Source: Aspidapion aeneum
Taxonomy: Eukaryota > Arthropoda > Insecta > Coleoptera > Brentidae
NCBI GenBank assembly: GCA_963576565.1
Contig: OY755045.1
Coordinates: 4,479,477-4,543,476, forward strand
Length of the DNA stretch: 64,000 bases
Direction: 5' to 3'
Within the stretch, counting starts at the first letter, position 1; every line of letters starts with the position of its first letter. Position numbers and translations under genes: made by a program. The notes beneath the pieces are model-generated. The model worked only from the letters and a program-made list of their open reading frames with translations, was not told the origin of the DNA and made no database searches. This document shows, in pieces, positions 25,301-35,942 of the stretch.

Positions 25301-28300
25301 CGCCACTAGAAAACGTCTACAGAGTGATATGAACCACGCGATAAGTATAACTACTACCCTCAAGTTATTGGGGTGTCGCCACTTGTCATTTGCCGTTTCT
25401 GTCAACAACAACACCACTGCTTAAAGGTTATGTACGAGCGTGAATTTGTGGTAGGTTTTAAAACAAAAACAAGATAAATTAAATTTCATTAGAACAATAA
25501 ATGAAGTGCCAATAAAAAGAGTTTTTAAAAAATGTAACACAGCACAAATTTAAGTTTATTAACTTCAAACCAAGCTTTAACAACAGCACAAATTTGAAGA
25601 AAACCAAAAAGAATTATTGACCCAAGCTCAACACATAAAATGAATCACAGTGAGACACGACACGTCAGCACAAGAGGCATAGATAAACGAATTCGGTTTA
25701 GTCCGCACAAGAGGGTTACGATGGCAATAGGGTGGTGCCAAAGCACAAACCACGAACGACCGTAAAGACAGTGAATAGATCAGCAACAAGTAGCGTAAAA
25801 GATTAAGGATGGAGATTAAGCATGGACCAGGGAATTCTTAAAATCCGGGTGCGGTACTCGATACTTTGTATCAATATTTTGCATTTTGATTGTTTTGCAA
25901 AATGGTCAAGCAATGAGCTCGAAAAAATGGAGTGCTCAAGGTAGTTAAAAAAATATTTGCAAAACTATTCCTAATATTCCCATATTATCAAAGGAGCCAC
26001 AAAAAGTAGGGTTAAGAATGTGTGCGACAAAGATGCGATTTCAAAAAGTCTACGTTTTCAAAGTAGAAACAGGAAGGAGAGATTACTTTAAAAGATCGAC
26101 ATTAAAAAAAAGTCAAAGTAGTTGCGGCTTTAAAGTTGATCCACAAAGTTATTTTGTCTACATTGTTACATCAGCTGTTACTATGATGACACAAACTTTT
26201 GTGGTAAAAATTAAAGTTATAATGTAGTTGTCAGATACACTTGTTTGGGACTCCAATGAAGCTTAACTTTCTAGTGGTAATTAAGTAGGATATAAAAGTC
26301 AGGGCGACTACAAAATAACGACTAAAAAGAAAGTAAAACTTTAGCAACGTCCTATTGTGGTAGAGAAGACTATCAGAATCGACTATCAAGAAACAATCCT
26401 AAGAAGTAGTTTAGAGGGTCGTTTTTACGAAACATCTACTATTTCCTGATACTAAATAGTAGTTAGAACTAAAAAGTAACAAATTTTAGTTGGGATCACC
26501 ACATTTCTACTATAAGAAAGTAGCAAAGCCTTTAGAACATGTAGCCGCTACTATAAAAGTTAGTTGGGTACATTGTAGGTATACCTATCAATTTTGTACT
26601 CAACTGCTACAAGTACTAAGTAAATTTAGCAGTTGGGTGTTTTTTTTATTAAAAAAAATTTTGCAGCAAAAACTTCAATCAATTTTATGACCGGTTTAAA
26701 AGGACAGATGACCCAACTTAACATACCTATTAGGCAGTCCATTTTTATTGGTACTAAACGCCCTGGCAAGTCCAAAATCGGCCAATTTCAGAACACCATT
26801 TTTCGTAATTAGAACATTGGCCGCTTTCATATCCCTGTGCAAAATCTTGTTGTGATGAATATGATAGAGTCCATTCAGCAGTTGTTGCAGCACTTTTTTA
26901 ATTTCACCCAAACTAAATTTGACGTGCACGTTGGACAAAAGTCCAGCTAAATCGTGTTCACAAAAGTCAAAAATCAAATAAAATGTTGAACGATATCGAT
27001 TGGCCGCACACGCCTTAGTCCTACAGATTTCTATCAAATTCACTACATTTTCGTGTTTTAAGAGCTGAAGGATTCGGATTTCTCGAAGGGCTGTGATTGG
27101 AAAACCTTCTTTTTCATTGTCCATCAGAACCTAAAATTCAATACTCAAACAATGTATATTTATGTGAAATATGAAAGTGTTTTTTTAAAATCTATTTAGC
27201 CTTGTAGTTAAGGCAAGATTTCAGAAAATTCATTTTCTAGAAGCATTTTATAATACTTTTTGGCAAATGGTCAATTCCCCCTAAATCCAAATATCCCTGT
27301 TGCCACCTTCAAATCTTGACAGGAGCTGAGATATTCAAGATGGCGGCGAAACTTTAAATTGCTGCTGTAAAGCCCAAATTGACACAGGTGTACATTAAAA
27401 ATATATCTTAAAATTTTTGTAGCACGAACCCCCTTCGGGCTCTGTTTCGATGTTCATGAAACACAATGTATTTTTATCTAATTAAAAAAATAATATCATA
27501 TTAGATTTTTATTAAATGGCTGTAAAAACCCCAAAAACTCCCTCAAACGCCCCAAAATCAGAAAATTTTAGGTTTTTTCAAATTTTTCTAAAAACTAAGA
27601 TTCTAAGATAAAAATTTATAATATACTTCATTGTAGACAATAAAATTCCCTTTTTAAAAATATATAATTCAATGGAGTTAGACTGATAACAAGCTCTCCA
27701 GCGGCGTCCGTTAATTCAATTAATTTAAAAAAGGTGAAAAAATACCCATGTTTTTCCCAAGATATAATAATTTTTTTTTAAATAATTTTAACAGGAAAAC
27801 ATGAGTTCTATTTTATTAAAATTTTCTTTAAAATGACGTGTAAAATGATAGGATTGGCTTCTTAATTAAAAAAACAGAAAATAAATCTTTTATCTAATTT
27901 TCTCAGAAACTAAGCTTAACATAAAAAAAATAATACTATACTTTATTGAAGACAGTGAAATTCCCTTTTCAATAATGGAAAACACTGTGGGGTTTGACTT
28001 ATAACAAACTCTCTAGTGACATCTGTAAATGGGGGTGATTTAAAAAAATCATTTATAAAAAATATGTTTTTCACACATTTTATTCAATTTTCTTAAAAAC
28101 CAAGCTCTTTATCAAAAAATGTGTTCTATACTTTCTTATAGACAATAAAATTTTAAACGATGTATAACAAAGTGAAAGTTATTTTATAGTTACCGCTCCA
28201 ATGGTGTCCTTAATTTAAGGGGTGATCAGCTGCCCACAGTAGGTGTAAAAATTTTTCTACAGGACCCAACAGGACCCCACAGGACTCCACAGGACCCCGA

Positions 28301-28830
28301 GGGTACTGGCACCTAATGGGTGACCTAAGGCTGTCAAAGGCAAATAGCCTCTCTAAGAAAAATGAGGGTTAAGACATGATGACCTTTGTTTTCTTGTTTT
28401 TGGTCATGAATTCTTTTATGGGTGCCTTTTCAGCCACAGGACTATACAGGACCCCACAGGCAGGACTATACAGGACTTGTACAGGACATGTACAGGACCA
28501 AAAATTTATTAAAGTCCTGTAGGATGGTGTACAAATTTGGTTCAGCTGATCACCCCTCGGGTGCTGTACAGTGTACAGTCTAGTATATGATAATATAATA
28601 TAAATCAATAAATTGTAAAAGCTTACCTTTTTCATGGCAACAAACTTTTTAGGGTTGCTAATATCTCTTGCCTTGAACACCTCACCAAAGGTACCTTGGC
28701 CAATCTTTGCAACCTTCTGGTACTTGCTGGCTTCATCACAAAAAGGAAAATTGAAGTTTTCAATGTACTTTTCCTTTTCCCGCATGTTCATGGCCATGGG
28801 GTGGTGGTTTGAGTGGTGATTGTTCTGCAT
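16305..28830 (-). CDS. Cdk9: Cyclin-dependent kinase 9 (P-TEFb kinase), six exons, complete
   Basis: Join of 28830-28627, 27130-26727, 24116-23978, 23200-23069, 17884-17643 and 16356-16305: 1173 nt, 390 aa plus stop, all splice sites GT-AG and all phases compatible. With cyclin T it phosphorylates RNA polymerase II CTD, DSIF and NELF to release paused polymerase. Visible: leader [19 protein letters not shown]-loop GQGTFGEV (44-51), Lys67 in VAMKK, the PITALRE helix (79-85), HRDMKAAN (Asp168), DFGLARAF (Asp186), T-loop Thr205 in [17 protein letters not shown], and C-terminal YQDRVF*. The N-terminus carries a His/Asn/Met-rich extension (~15 aa) beyond the human start. The usual ITPEVWP loop reads INPQSWP. 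AATAAA on this strand at 16099-16104. Introns are packed with transposons. Identity is unambiguous. Confidence 0.97.
16385..17500. mobile_element. Fold-back element with internal ~160 bp direct repeats (in Cdk9 intron 5)
   Basis: Starts CTGAGGGCACGGTAGT. Carries 3-4 tandem units with AAAGTTATGT, AAAGTAACATTG and CTAGAGAGCTGAGCTT (16690-17060), then an inner inverted segment (CCAAGTACG at ~17235; CGTACTTGG at ~17451). The right outer arm is missing. Fuller copy at 46413-47747. Confidence 0.7.
17643..17884 (-). CDS. Cdk9: Cdk9 exon 5 (end of kinase domain)
   Basis: Acceptor TTCTTTAG, donor [45 protein letters not shown]. Confidence 0.96.
18045..19765 (+). mobile_element. Non-LTR retrotransposon, nearly intact reverse transcriptase
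   Basis: An open frame of 336 codons (18114-19121) carries [69 protein letters not shown] and [13 protein letters not shown]. One frameshift near 19125 separates it from [15 protein letters not shown] (19171-19362). It ends in a TAATC repeat tail (19744-19763). The 5' half (ORF1, endonuclease) is absent. Clade is uncertain (Jockey or CR1 group). The lightly damaged frame suggests a young insertion. Confidence 0.88.
19766..20198. mobile_element. TA-flanked MITE, copy 1
   Basis: Ends GATAGTTTAAGTTGTGCTAC and inverted match, flanked by TA at 19764-19765 and 20199-20200. 433 bp, >85% alike copy at 63081-63501 by eye. Confidence 0.85.
20952..21645. mobile_element. Long-TIR MITE with CAGGGTGTCCC ends
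   Basis: CAGGGTGTCCCATAACTTGG and the inverted end, TA on both sides; ~50 bp of well-paired terminus, including GGTGATAGAGGAGGT. Confidence 0.85.
21997..22152. mobile_element. Short hairpin element interrupted by a 60 bp insertion
   Basis: GTGGCAACCGGCGAGC and TTGCAACATTGAGGGG are repeated inverted at 22120-22152. Without the inner 60 bp insert and its duplication it is ~90 bp long. TSD not clear. Confidence 0.65.
22034..22093. mobile_element. 60 bp micro-element, 8 bp TSD AGGGGGAA
   Basis: 15 bp perfect inverted ends TAGGGTCACTGCATC; AGGGGGAA at 22026-22033 and 22094-22101. Second copy at 22179-22240. Confidence 0.85.
22154..23067 (+). pseudogene. hAT transposase fragment, TTF/ZMYM type (copy 1)
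   Basis: Starts with the hAT-type terminus CAGTAGCAGCTGCTACAG. Encodes [38 protein letters not shown] and CEKRNAFF, the zinc-binding N-terminal part of TTF/ZMYM-type hAT transposases, then breaks. Copies at 53495-54430 and 56545-56001. It is cut off at 23067, directly at Cdk9 exon 4. Confidence 0.8.
22179..22240. mobile_element. 62 bp micro-element, 8 bp TSD GGGCGGGC
   Basis: Same 15 bp ends as 22034-22093 but the interior is in the opposite orientation; GGGCGGGC at 22171-22178 and 22241-22248. Inserted in the hAT fragment starting at 22154. Confidence 0.85.
23069..23200 (-). CDS. Cdk9: Cdk9 exon 4
   Basis: 44 codons, [20 protein letters not shown] to QEQKRK. Donor GTATTT; hAT-derived sequence begins within a few bases inside the intron. 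Confidence 0.95.
23309..23879. mobile_element. Pogo-like MITE, copy 2 (right end cut)
   Basis: CAGTGACACCTCTCCTTGC at left; interior matches 6888-7444 in opposite internal order (GAATTACCTCTTTCCGTTTT, AAATGGCGCC); ends near GTGTCCGCTTATA without the terminal TIR. In Cdk9 intron 3. Confidence 0.65.
23978..24116 (-). CDS. Cdk9: Cdk9 exon 3 (T-loop Thr, APE-equivalent)
   Basis: Acceptor TTATTAG, donor [26 protein letters not shown] to MWTRSPIMQ. Confidence 0.97.
24180..24420. repeat. Dispersed repeat copy
   Basis: TTTTCCGTGGGCAGCTCGAA and CTAATGGACACCTATTAAGT match 3650-3700 and 4900-4935. Confidence 0.6.
24421..26690. other. Cdk9 intron 2 sequence without recognised gene
   Basis: Short palindromes such as CTACGTCGTAG (twice, 24630-24660). 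ACCCAAC near 24439 and GTTGGGT near 26632 could be the ends of one degraded element; not supported further. Confidence 0.35.
26727..27130 (-). CDS. Cdk9: Cdk9 exon 2 (PITALRE to activation segment)
   Basis: Acceptor ATTTTAG, donor [23 protein letters not shown] to [13 protein letters not shown], with HRD and DFG. Confidence 0.97.
27406..27475. repeat. Terminal fragment of the 35943-36593 fold-back family
   Basis: TTTTTGTAGCACGAACCCCC and GCTCTGTTTCGATGTTCATG match both arms of that element. Confidence 0.6.
27590..28210. repeat. Three degenerate direct repeats in Cdk9 intron 1
   Basis: Units begin TTTTTCTAAAAACTAAG (27590), TTTTCTCAGAAACTAAG (27896) and TTTTCTTAAAAACCAAG (28085), each followed by a TATACTT..GTAGACAATAAAATT block. 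Confidence 0.6.
28217..28558. mobile_element. TIR element with ACAGGAC minisatellites (sister of 12113-12545)
   Basis: Ends AGGGGTGATCAGCTG and CAGCTGATCACCCCT. Arrays of CCACAGGACCC units flank the core GACATGATGACCTTTG..GGTCATGAATTC. Subterminal TGTACAAATTT is shared with the ARF-intron copy. TSD not clear. Confidence 0.75.
28627..28830 (-). CDS. Cdk9: Cdk9 exon 1 (start, G-loop, catalytic Lys)
   Basis: 68 codons from ATG at 28830; donor GTAAGC. The start is chosen because [16 protein letters not shown] leads straight into the conserved kinase leader; a later Met (residue 12, 14 or 16) could be used. Confidence 0.93.
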
Positions 28831-29650
28831 TGTTTGGTATGTTCTCTTCCTAGAACCTTCAAGAGAAAGAAAGTGTGAGTACTGAGATATACTTGGTTTG
28901 TTCTTATTAATTTCCTTCTCTATAAAGTTTTCTAAAATATTAACATAATTGGCTAATTTTAAACTTTCTAGGTGTGTCTGTGGATTATATATTCAAAATG
29001 AATGGGTTAGTTTTATTTCATATGTATGCAATTATGTTTACCACCAACAAATCAAGTGTTTTAAACCAAAACTCTTGAGGCCAGGGCTATAAGCACTGCT
29101 TAGACAAATTGTAAATTATAATTTATTAATAAAGTTTTCAAGAACAAATATTGTTTTTTAAACTTTCTTTTATTATTGCTAACATTAAGAAAATAGCCTA
29201 AACAGAGGCCTATACTAAAGTGAAATATGTAATATCTGCAAAGCCTTAGAAAAGAGTCAGGGACAGTCAGTCAATAAAAATATAATTTTACCTTCTACTT
29301 TTAAAAAACTATGCTAAAAACCCTTTAATTGGGATAAAGTACCGTTTGGCACATCTATTTGCACTGTTAAACTGTTTTTTTGGGAAAAATTTTTAATATT
29401 TCTTAAATATTTTGCAAAATTTACAAAAAGAAAACATAAAAATAACCTACAAAAGAAACGTCACCAAAATTAACACTGTTAAGATATAGCGGTTGGCTAC
29501 ACTGATTTTTGAAATTGTTCGGTGGCGCCATCTAGCACCAGTTCCTCAAACATCCTAATGGCAATTCTTTCAACGAAGGTATACTTTAATGGATTTTTTT
29601 CTTTGGCCGTCGTAAAAATTTTAAGCGTAAACAAAAGAGAGATATGAACT
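28831..29650. promoter_or_regulatory. Cdk9 upstream region
   Basis: 5' UTR and promoter must lie here or in an upstream non-coding exon. No TATA box or other element stands out. Confidence 0.35.
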
Positions 29651-29659
29651 AGCTTAAAA

Positions 29660-29901
29660 AGGGACCTATTGCAATAAAGCCAGGCACAAATTGTGGTGGG
29701 CACTATATTGACACTTTCGCATTATAAGAACAGCTGTTTTCCTTCAAAATAAGGCCATTGTGTATTATAAGAGCCGGAATTATTAGTGACGCCACTATTA
29801 ATGGTATGTCAATTTTGAAAGATCAACTGTTAGTTTTTAAAGCGAAACTGTCAATGTGTGCCCGGCACAATTTGTGCATGGCTTTATTGCAATAGGTCCC
29901 T
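29660..29901. mobile_element. MITE with AGGGACCTATTGC ends (copy 1)
   Basis: AGGGACCTATTGCAATAAAG and the inverted end, >30 bp TIR. Other copies: 30430-30590, 44494-44750, 49320-49376. Confidence 0.8.
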
Positions 29902-30090
29902 AATAAATTTATAAAAATCGTTTATTTGTAAAGGCAAAACTTGTAAAAACAGTCAGAAACATGATTAATGAAATTTAGTGGCCTTAGGCCTACGGTTTGG
30001 TGAAGTCGAAAAACATTTTAAAATTTTGCTGGCGCCATCTATAGACAACCGCTTGTTTTATACATGTCATGGGCTGTTAAGACAAATTTC

Positions 30091-30175
30091 ATACAGAAAT
30101 CTGTATCTAAATACAGAAATCTGTATTATAAATACAAGAAACTGTATTTCACATACAGAAAACTGTATTTTTACC
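30091..30175. repeat. Array of ATACAGAAATCTGTAT-type palindromes
   Basis: Four units of ATACAGAAA(T/A)CTGTAT, each nearly self-complementary, spaced by AT-rich bases. Confidence 0.75.
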
Positions 30176-30429
30176 CAGACAAATGTTAGTAGCGCCACCT
30201 ATCCGCAAAACAACAAAAGTGAACATTTTTAGGGCGCGTGTAACGTGTCTGTAATCACAGACACAGAAGACCACGGTTCGGTCCGCTAAACGAGTCAATA
30301 TGTTATGATCACAGACTACCAAATCTGTGAGCACAGATAAGTTTTTTCACATATTTTAAGCCTAATACCCTGTTTCCACCAATGCATGCCCACCTCGATT
30401 CAAAAAACGCATCAGGTCAAAATTGACAT

Positions 30430-30590
30430 ACCAAAGTCGAATTTATAAATCCAGTCGTTTATAAACGACGGCATTTATAAATTCGACTTTAGTAGGTCAA
30501 TTTTGAAAGATCAACTGTCAGTTTTTACTGCGAAACTGTCAATATAGTGCCCGGCACAATTTGTGCCTGGCTTTATTGTAATAGGTCCCT
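30430..30590. mobile_element. MITE of the AGGGACCTATTGC family (copy 2, left-truncated)
   Basis: Right half GATCAACTGTCAGTTTTTAC and CTTTATTGTAATAGGTCCCT matches 29820-29901. Confidence 0.7.
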
Positions 30591-30639
30591 ACGCCGTTTT
30601 ATTTATTTATTTCCCCCCTCAAATCCGCGCTTGGGCCCC

Positions 30640-32030
30640 ACCATATACAACTTGGTCCTTTTCTTGATAAACTGTATAGTTTTTGAAATAAATATGAATT
30701 TTCAAAGTTGTCATTTTGGTGTTATAGGATTCCCTAGCCTGAAATTTGCTAAATGACGTTTTTCGAATCTTAACTCAGGGTATGGTTTTTCCCTACCCGA
30801 AAATTCGCTAAAATGACGTTTTTTGGAATCTTAGCTCAGTATGTGGTTCTTCGCATATCTATGGCCCCACCATACCGCAACTCGGTGCTTTTGTTTTTAA
30901 ACAACGTAGGGTATAGTTTTTGAAATATGAATTTTTAAAATTTTGCCCCTTTAGTCTTACAGGATTCCCTACCCTAAAATTCGCTAAATTACGTTTTTTC
31001 GAATCTTAACTCAGGGTGTAGTTTTTTCGCATCTCTATGGCCCCACCATCCTGCAACTCGGTGCTTTTGTTGGTAAACTGTATAGTTTTTAAAATATGAA
31101 TTTTCAAAATTTGTTCATTTTGGTCTTATGGAATTCCCTACCCTAAAATTCGCCAAGTGACGTTTTTTCGAATCTTAACTCAGGGTGTGGTTTTTTCGCA
31201 TCTCTATGGCCCCACCATCCTGCAACTCGGTGCTTTTGTTGGTAAACTGTATAGTTTTTAAAATATGAATTTTCAAAATTTGTTCATTTTGGTCTTATGG
31301 AATTCCCTACCCTAAAATTCGCTAAATGACGTTTTTTCGAATCTTAACTCAAGGTGTAGTTTTTTCGCATCTCTAAGGACCCGCCATCCTTCCTGCAACT
31401 CGGTGCTTTTGTTGATAAACTGCATAGTTTTTAAAATATGAATTTTCAAAATTTGTTCATTTTGGTCTTATGGGATTCCCTACCCTAAAATTCGCTAAAT
31501 GACGTTTTTTCGAACCTTAACTCAGGGTGTAGTTTTTTCGCATTTCTACGGCCCCACCATCCTGCCTGCAACTCGGTGCTTTTGTTGATAAACTGTATAG
31601 TTTTTAAAATATGAATTTTCAAAATTTGTTCATTTTGGTCTTATGGAATTCCCTACCCTAAAATTCGCTAAATGACGTTTTTTCGAATCTTAACTCAGGG
31701 TGTAGTTTTTTCGCATCTCTACGGTCCCACCATCCTGCCTGCAACTCGGTGCTTTTGTTGGTAAACTGTATAGTTTTCAAAATATGAATTTTCAAAATTT
31801 GTTCATTTTGGTCTTATGGAATTCCCTACCCTAAAATTTGCTAAATGACGTTTTTTCGAATCTTAACTCAGGGTGCAGTTTTTTAGCATCTCTATGGCCC
31901 CTCCATCCTGCAACTCGGTGCTTTTGTTGATAAACTGCATAGTTTTTAAAATATGAATTTTCAAAATTGGTTCATTTTGGTCTTATGGGATTCCCTACCC
32001 TAAAATTCGATAAATGACGTTTTTCCGAAT
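30640..32030. repeat. Satellite array, ~170 bp monomer, about eight units
   Basis: AACTCGGTGCTTTTGTTG recurs at 30879, 31055, 31224, 31397, 31570, 31743 and 31912 (spacing 169-176 bp). Each unit also has TATGAATTTTCAAAATTTG, GGAATTCCCTACCCTAAAAT and CGAATCTTAACTCAGGGTGT. The first units are most diverged. Confidence 0.92.
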
Positions 32031-32911
32031 CTGATTTACCTTAACTTTTTAATTAGACTATTTCAATTTTGAGAGAATAGCAAAATTTTGAAAATGTTAA
32101 AATTTGGTTGCTCTCTTAAGGATGTTGCCTGATGCTGCTGCCTCGTTGCTTCACCCTTTGGCACGCCCCTGCAACCAGCCCCGCCCACCCATAAATAAAC
32201 CGGGGACTACAGTGTTACCCTCATTATTTTCTCACAGAAAAAAAACTACAAAAAATTTGGTTATTAGGTATATTTTTTATTGATTTCGACAGCACTGCCT
32301 TTTTCGGAGGGCTTAAAGTATTTAACAAAATGGCACACCATACCTATACATTTTGTAAAACAATTAATAATATTTTATTATTTATAATTTCTATTATACA
32401 ACAAACTGTTTTTCTTTCTAATAATATAACTTTTTTAAATAGAATATTTTTTTAGAGTTTCTATGTATAAATATTTCAACATCTTTTTTTTTATTGAAGG
32501 TTGTTTAAACACCACCTATCATTCTATAGAAGAAAAAATCTACAGGGTGATTTAAAAAATTAAAACGTTTATTATGTTAGCTCTTGATTCTTGCAACTGT
32601 CAAAACTTGAATCGACATTATGTGTAAGCAATGATTACACAAATAGATATGTAACCCAACAAACTTAATAACAGCAGCGGACATTGGCTCTGCCGTATAT
32701 TTATGTAGTTCCAATAATGATGGGTTGCATAATATCTAGTGTAGTGTAATCATTGGTGTAAGGTACAAATTTCAAATACATATTTTAAATTGTTGCTTTG
32801 TAGTAAAATTTGGCTTCTGTTTTGAACCTGGTCAACTTGCATAATTTAAAGATTTTTTTCTTCTAAATAGTAAGGGGTAATGTTTGCGACACTCGCTTAA
32901 ATAAAAAAGCG

Positions 32912-34089
32912 CTGTAGGAATAGAGCGCCATAACAAAACGCGCTTGTACAGAAAAGCGCATAAAAAAAGTTTATCAGCAATTCTGATTTTTTTGTAAAAA
33001 AGTGTATATTCACAAGTTTTCTACGAAATTTACAGAAAACGACTCAAAAACTTTTTAAGAAATTCACAGTTTTTTTTTGATAATGTAAATATCTATAAAT
33101 TTACAAACTTTTTATGAAATTGCAAAATTAGAAAATTTCGCAGAAAGTTGTAAATTCACAAACTTTATAAGGAATTCACACTTTTAAATTAAAAAAAAAA
33201 GCATGGAAGGGCTATTTCCTACTTTTTTCTTGAAATTCACTTCTTTTTACGCAATTTTGCAAAAAAGATTACACTTTTTTTACGAATTTTCATAAAAAAG
33301 TGTGAATGATTTAGAAAAAGCTTTAATTTTGATTTTTTTTTATGAATATCGCATTTTTTTCAAAACGTTCGCAAAAAAAATAGTAATAGTGGACATTTTT
33401 ATGAAATTTGCAATTTTTTGCGAAATTTCGAAAAAAAATTACAAACTATACGAAATTCATACTCTTTTTGCAAAATTTCATAATTTCGCAATAAAAGTGT
33501 AAACTTTTTACGAAATTCACACTTTCTTGCGAAATTTTGTAATTTAGTAAAAAGAGTGTAAATTCACATTTTTTTACAAAATTTCGCAAAAATGTTGTTA
33601 ATTTTGTAAAAAAAACTTTTTACGAAATTGACACTTTCAGTGCAAAATTTGATAATTTCGTAAAAAAAGTATAAATTCACAAACTTTTTACGTTACAAAA
33701 TGTCTTTTTTTTCGAAATTTCGCAAAAAAGTTTGAATTTGATAAAATTAAAAAAAGAATGTAAATACATAAACTTTTAAAGAAATCCACAATTTTTGCGA
33801 CAAATTTCGAAAAAAAAGTATAAATTCACAAACTTTTTGAACATATGACACTATTTTGCGAAAATTCACAAAAAAGTGTAAATTTGATAATTTTATAGAA
33901 AACATGCATTCATATTTTCTTGCAAAATTTCATAAAAAATTGTGCTTTAGTACAAAACTGCATTTTTGTTCTTCAAATTAAGATAAAAATTGTCTAGCTC
34001 CTTCTTTACTTCTGATATTCCCATCGAAGAAATAATAACATATTTCTTCGATGATATTGCGCTGTTTTGTTGCAGCGCCTTTTCTTACA
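32912..34089. mobile_element. Inverted-end element filled with degenerate GAAATT repeats
   Basis: CTGTAGGAATAGAGCGCCAT at the left pairs with AGCGCCTTTTCTTACAG at the right; ACAAAACGCGC and GCGCTGTTTTGT pair as well. Interior ~1 kb is degenerate short units such as AAATTCACACTTTTTTGCG in both orientations. Confidence 0.6.
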
Positions 34090-34966
34090 GGGTCGGTATT
34101 TAAACCATTCCGTTTCAAGGCACTTCAATTGTCAAGCAAATTATGAAAATTTCTAACTTTTCTCAGGAGAGTATTTAAACATTTTTTAAATATTTTTTCT
34201 GCTCAAGAAGAAATATTCACCACAATCATCTTCAAATCATATGGCTTGTTCTATTTAGTTTAGTGCAAAAGAATTATGTAAAAAATGTAAAAATATCGCA
34301 AAAAAAGTAAAAGATTGTAGTAATGGCTTTTCTGTTATTCATCCTTAACGGGCAACTAATTATGACACACCCTGTAGTCAATAAAACTTTCATATACTTT
34401 TTAGCGATAAAAACCTCTCCGACCATTTTTTTGCAACAAATTACCAAAAAAATATTTCTACAAATAAAACAATAACCTTATTAAATAAAAATGAGAGAAA
34501 CTTTTACAAAAAAAACTTCAATTTATTGAAGCTTGTTTATGTATGTAACGATTAAATCTTACAAAAAAAAATATACAAAAATTTAAAAATACATATACAC
34601 AATTTAAAAAAAATGGTATCACAGGATGCCAAAATTATTTTCCTAGCTACTAAAATGACAATATTATGTAACAAACTTCAGAGATTTTTTCGTATTTTAT
34701 AAAATCTCTGTAATAATGCGCGTCTAAACATTTATTTTATAACCTTTTATCTTTTCACAATGGTTTTAAAAATTGTAAAGAATTTTGCTAGGCAAAACAA
34801 TTTTTTTTTCTATTGCACATTCAGCGTTACTAAGTTTTTCCAATGAAACTTAAAGAAAATTATTCATATAAAGCAAGTCACAGAATTGCAAATTTTCATA
34901 AAAAACAAATTGATTTTTTTGCAATGCTTTGAATTTTCGGACACAGGATCCCTAGATCTTATGTAT

Positions 34967-35512
34967 ATATGTCGAATTTTCACGTCATTGGTGGTCCAGC
35001 TGATTTTTGTAAACAAAAGTTAGATATGGTATGAACAACTAATATTTTTTGAATTTTTGGAAAACTAAGGCAATTTTCCTGCTGTTTTTTAGTACATACT
35101 TATACAATATAATTTTCTAGACATATTGTCGTTATTTTTTTTAGTCCGGTTTATTTTTTATCACACAAAACTTAATATACAAGTCAAACTGAATGCGACC
35201 ATTTAGTATCAAAGGCAAACCGAGGACTTGGGAAGTAAACAAAGATGTAGGTTAGCGGATTACTTTTAAAACTGAAACGAACACATTATTTTCTTCGAAT
35301 TTTAATTTTTGTGTAAAGAAAAATGAAGCTGGCTAAAAAAAAGAACGACTGGTATGTCTCAAAAATATTATTTTATAAGAATATACTAAAAAACAGTAGA
35401 AAAATGTCCTTAGTTTTCAAGAAATTTAAAAAATATTAGTTGTTCATATCATATTTAACGTTTGTTTACAAAAATCAGCTGGACCATCAGTGACGTGAAA
35501 AATTCGACATAT
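34967..35512. mobile_element. Fold-back MITE (ATGTCGAATTTTCACGTC ends)
   Basis: ~110 bp inverted arms sharing GGTCCAGCTGATTTTTGTAA and GAACAACTAATATTTTTTGA. A half copy lies at 61319-61404. Confidence 0.8.
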
Positions 35513-35942
35513 AAAATCCGACGACGGGTCTAATTATAGGGACCGTGCTAAAATGTCAACAGTAGCGTAGACAAATTACAATATTCAAAAACCATCGCAC
35601 ATTTCTAAAATCTAGGTTTACATACAAAACAAGTACCTATACCTGATTTAGGGTTAAAATTTACATTTTTTTTCTGTAACTTGTAAAATCTAACTACAAT
35701 TTTTCAACATAAAAAGCACAAAGTGAGGTATCTGATGTTTTATGCAGAAGTTAACACTTACAGCAGGGATGATTTTTATGCTACAATGTTATGGGTAGGT
35801 GTCTGTCATTTTTTCAATTCAATTCAATTTTAAAACTGACAGACCTCTATTTTTTTTAGATAGACAGGGCGGGAAGTGTACACTTACTACATACTTTTCT
35901 GTATCACAGCCAAGTATTCACATTAGAATTAAAAATATATAT

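Noticed and set aside
24439..26640. ACCCAAC/GTTGGGT pair as ends of one 2.2 kb element
   Set aside because: Only seven bases match and no duplication or further pairing could be found.
33302..33502. 66-codon Phe/Lys-rich frame
   Set aside because: Translation of the degenerate GAAATT repeat block.
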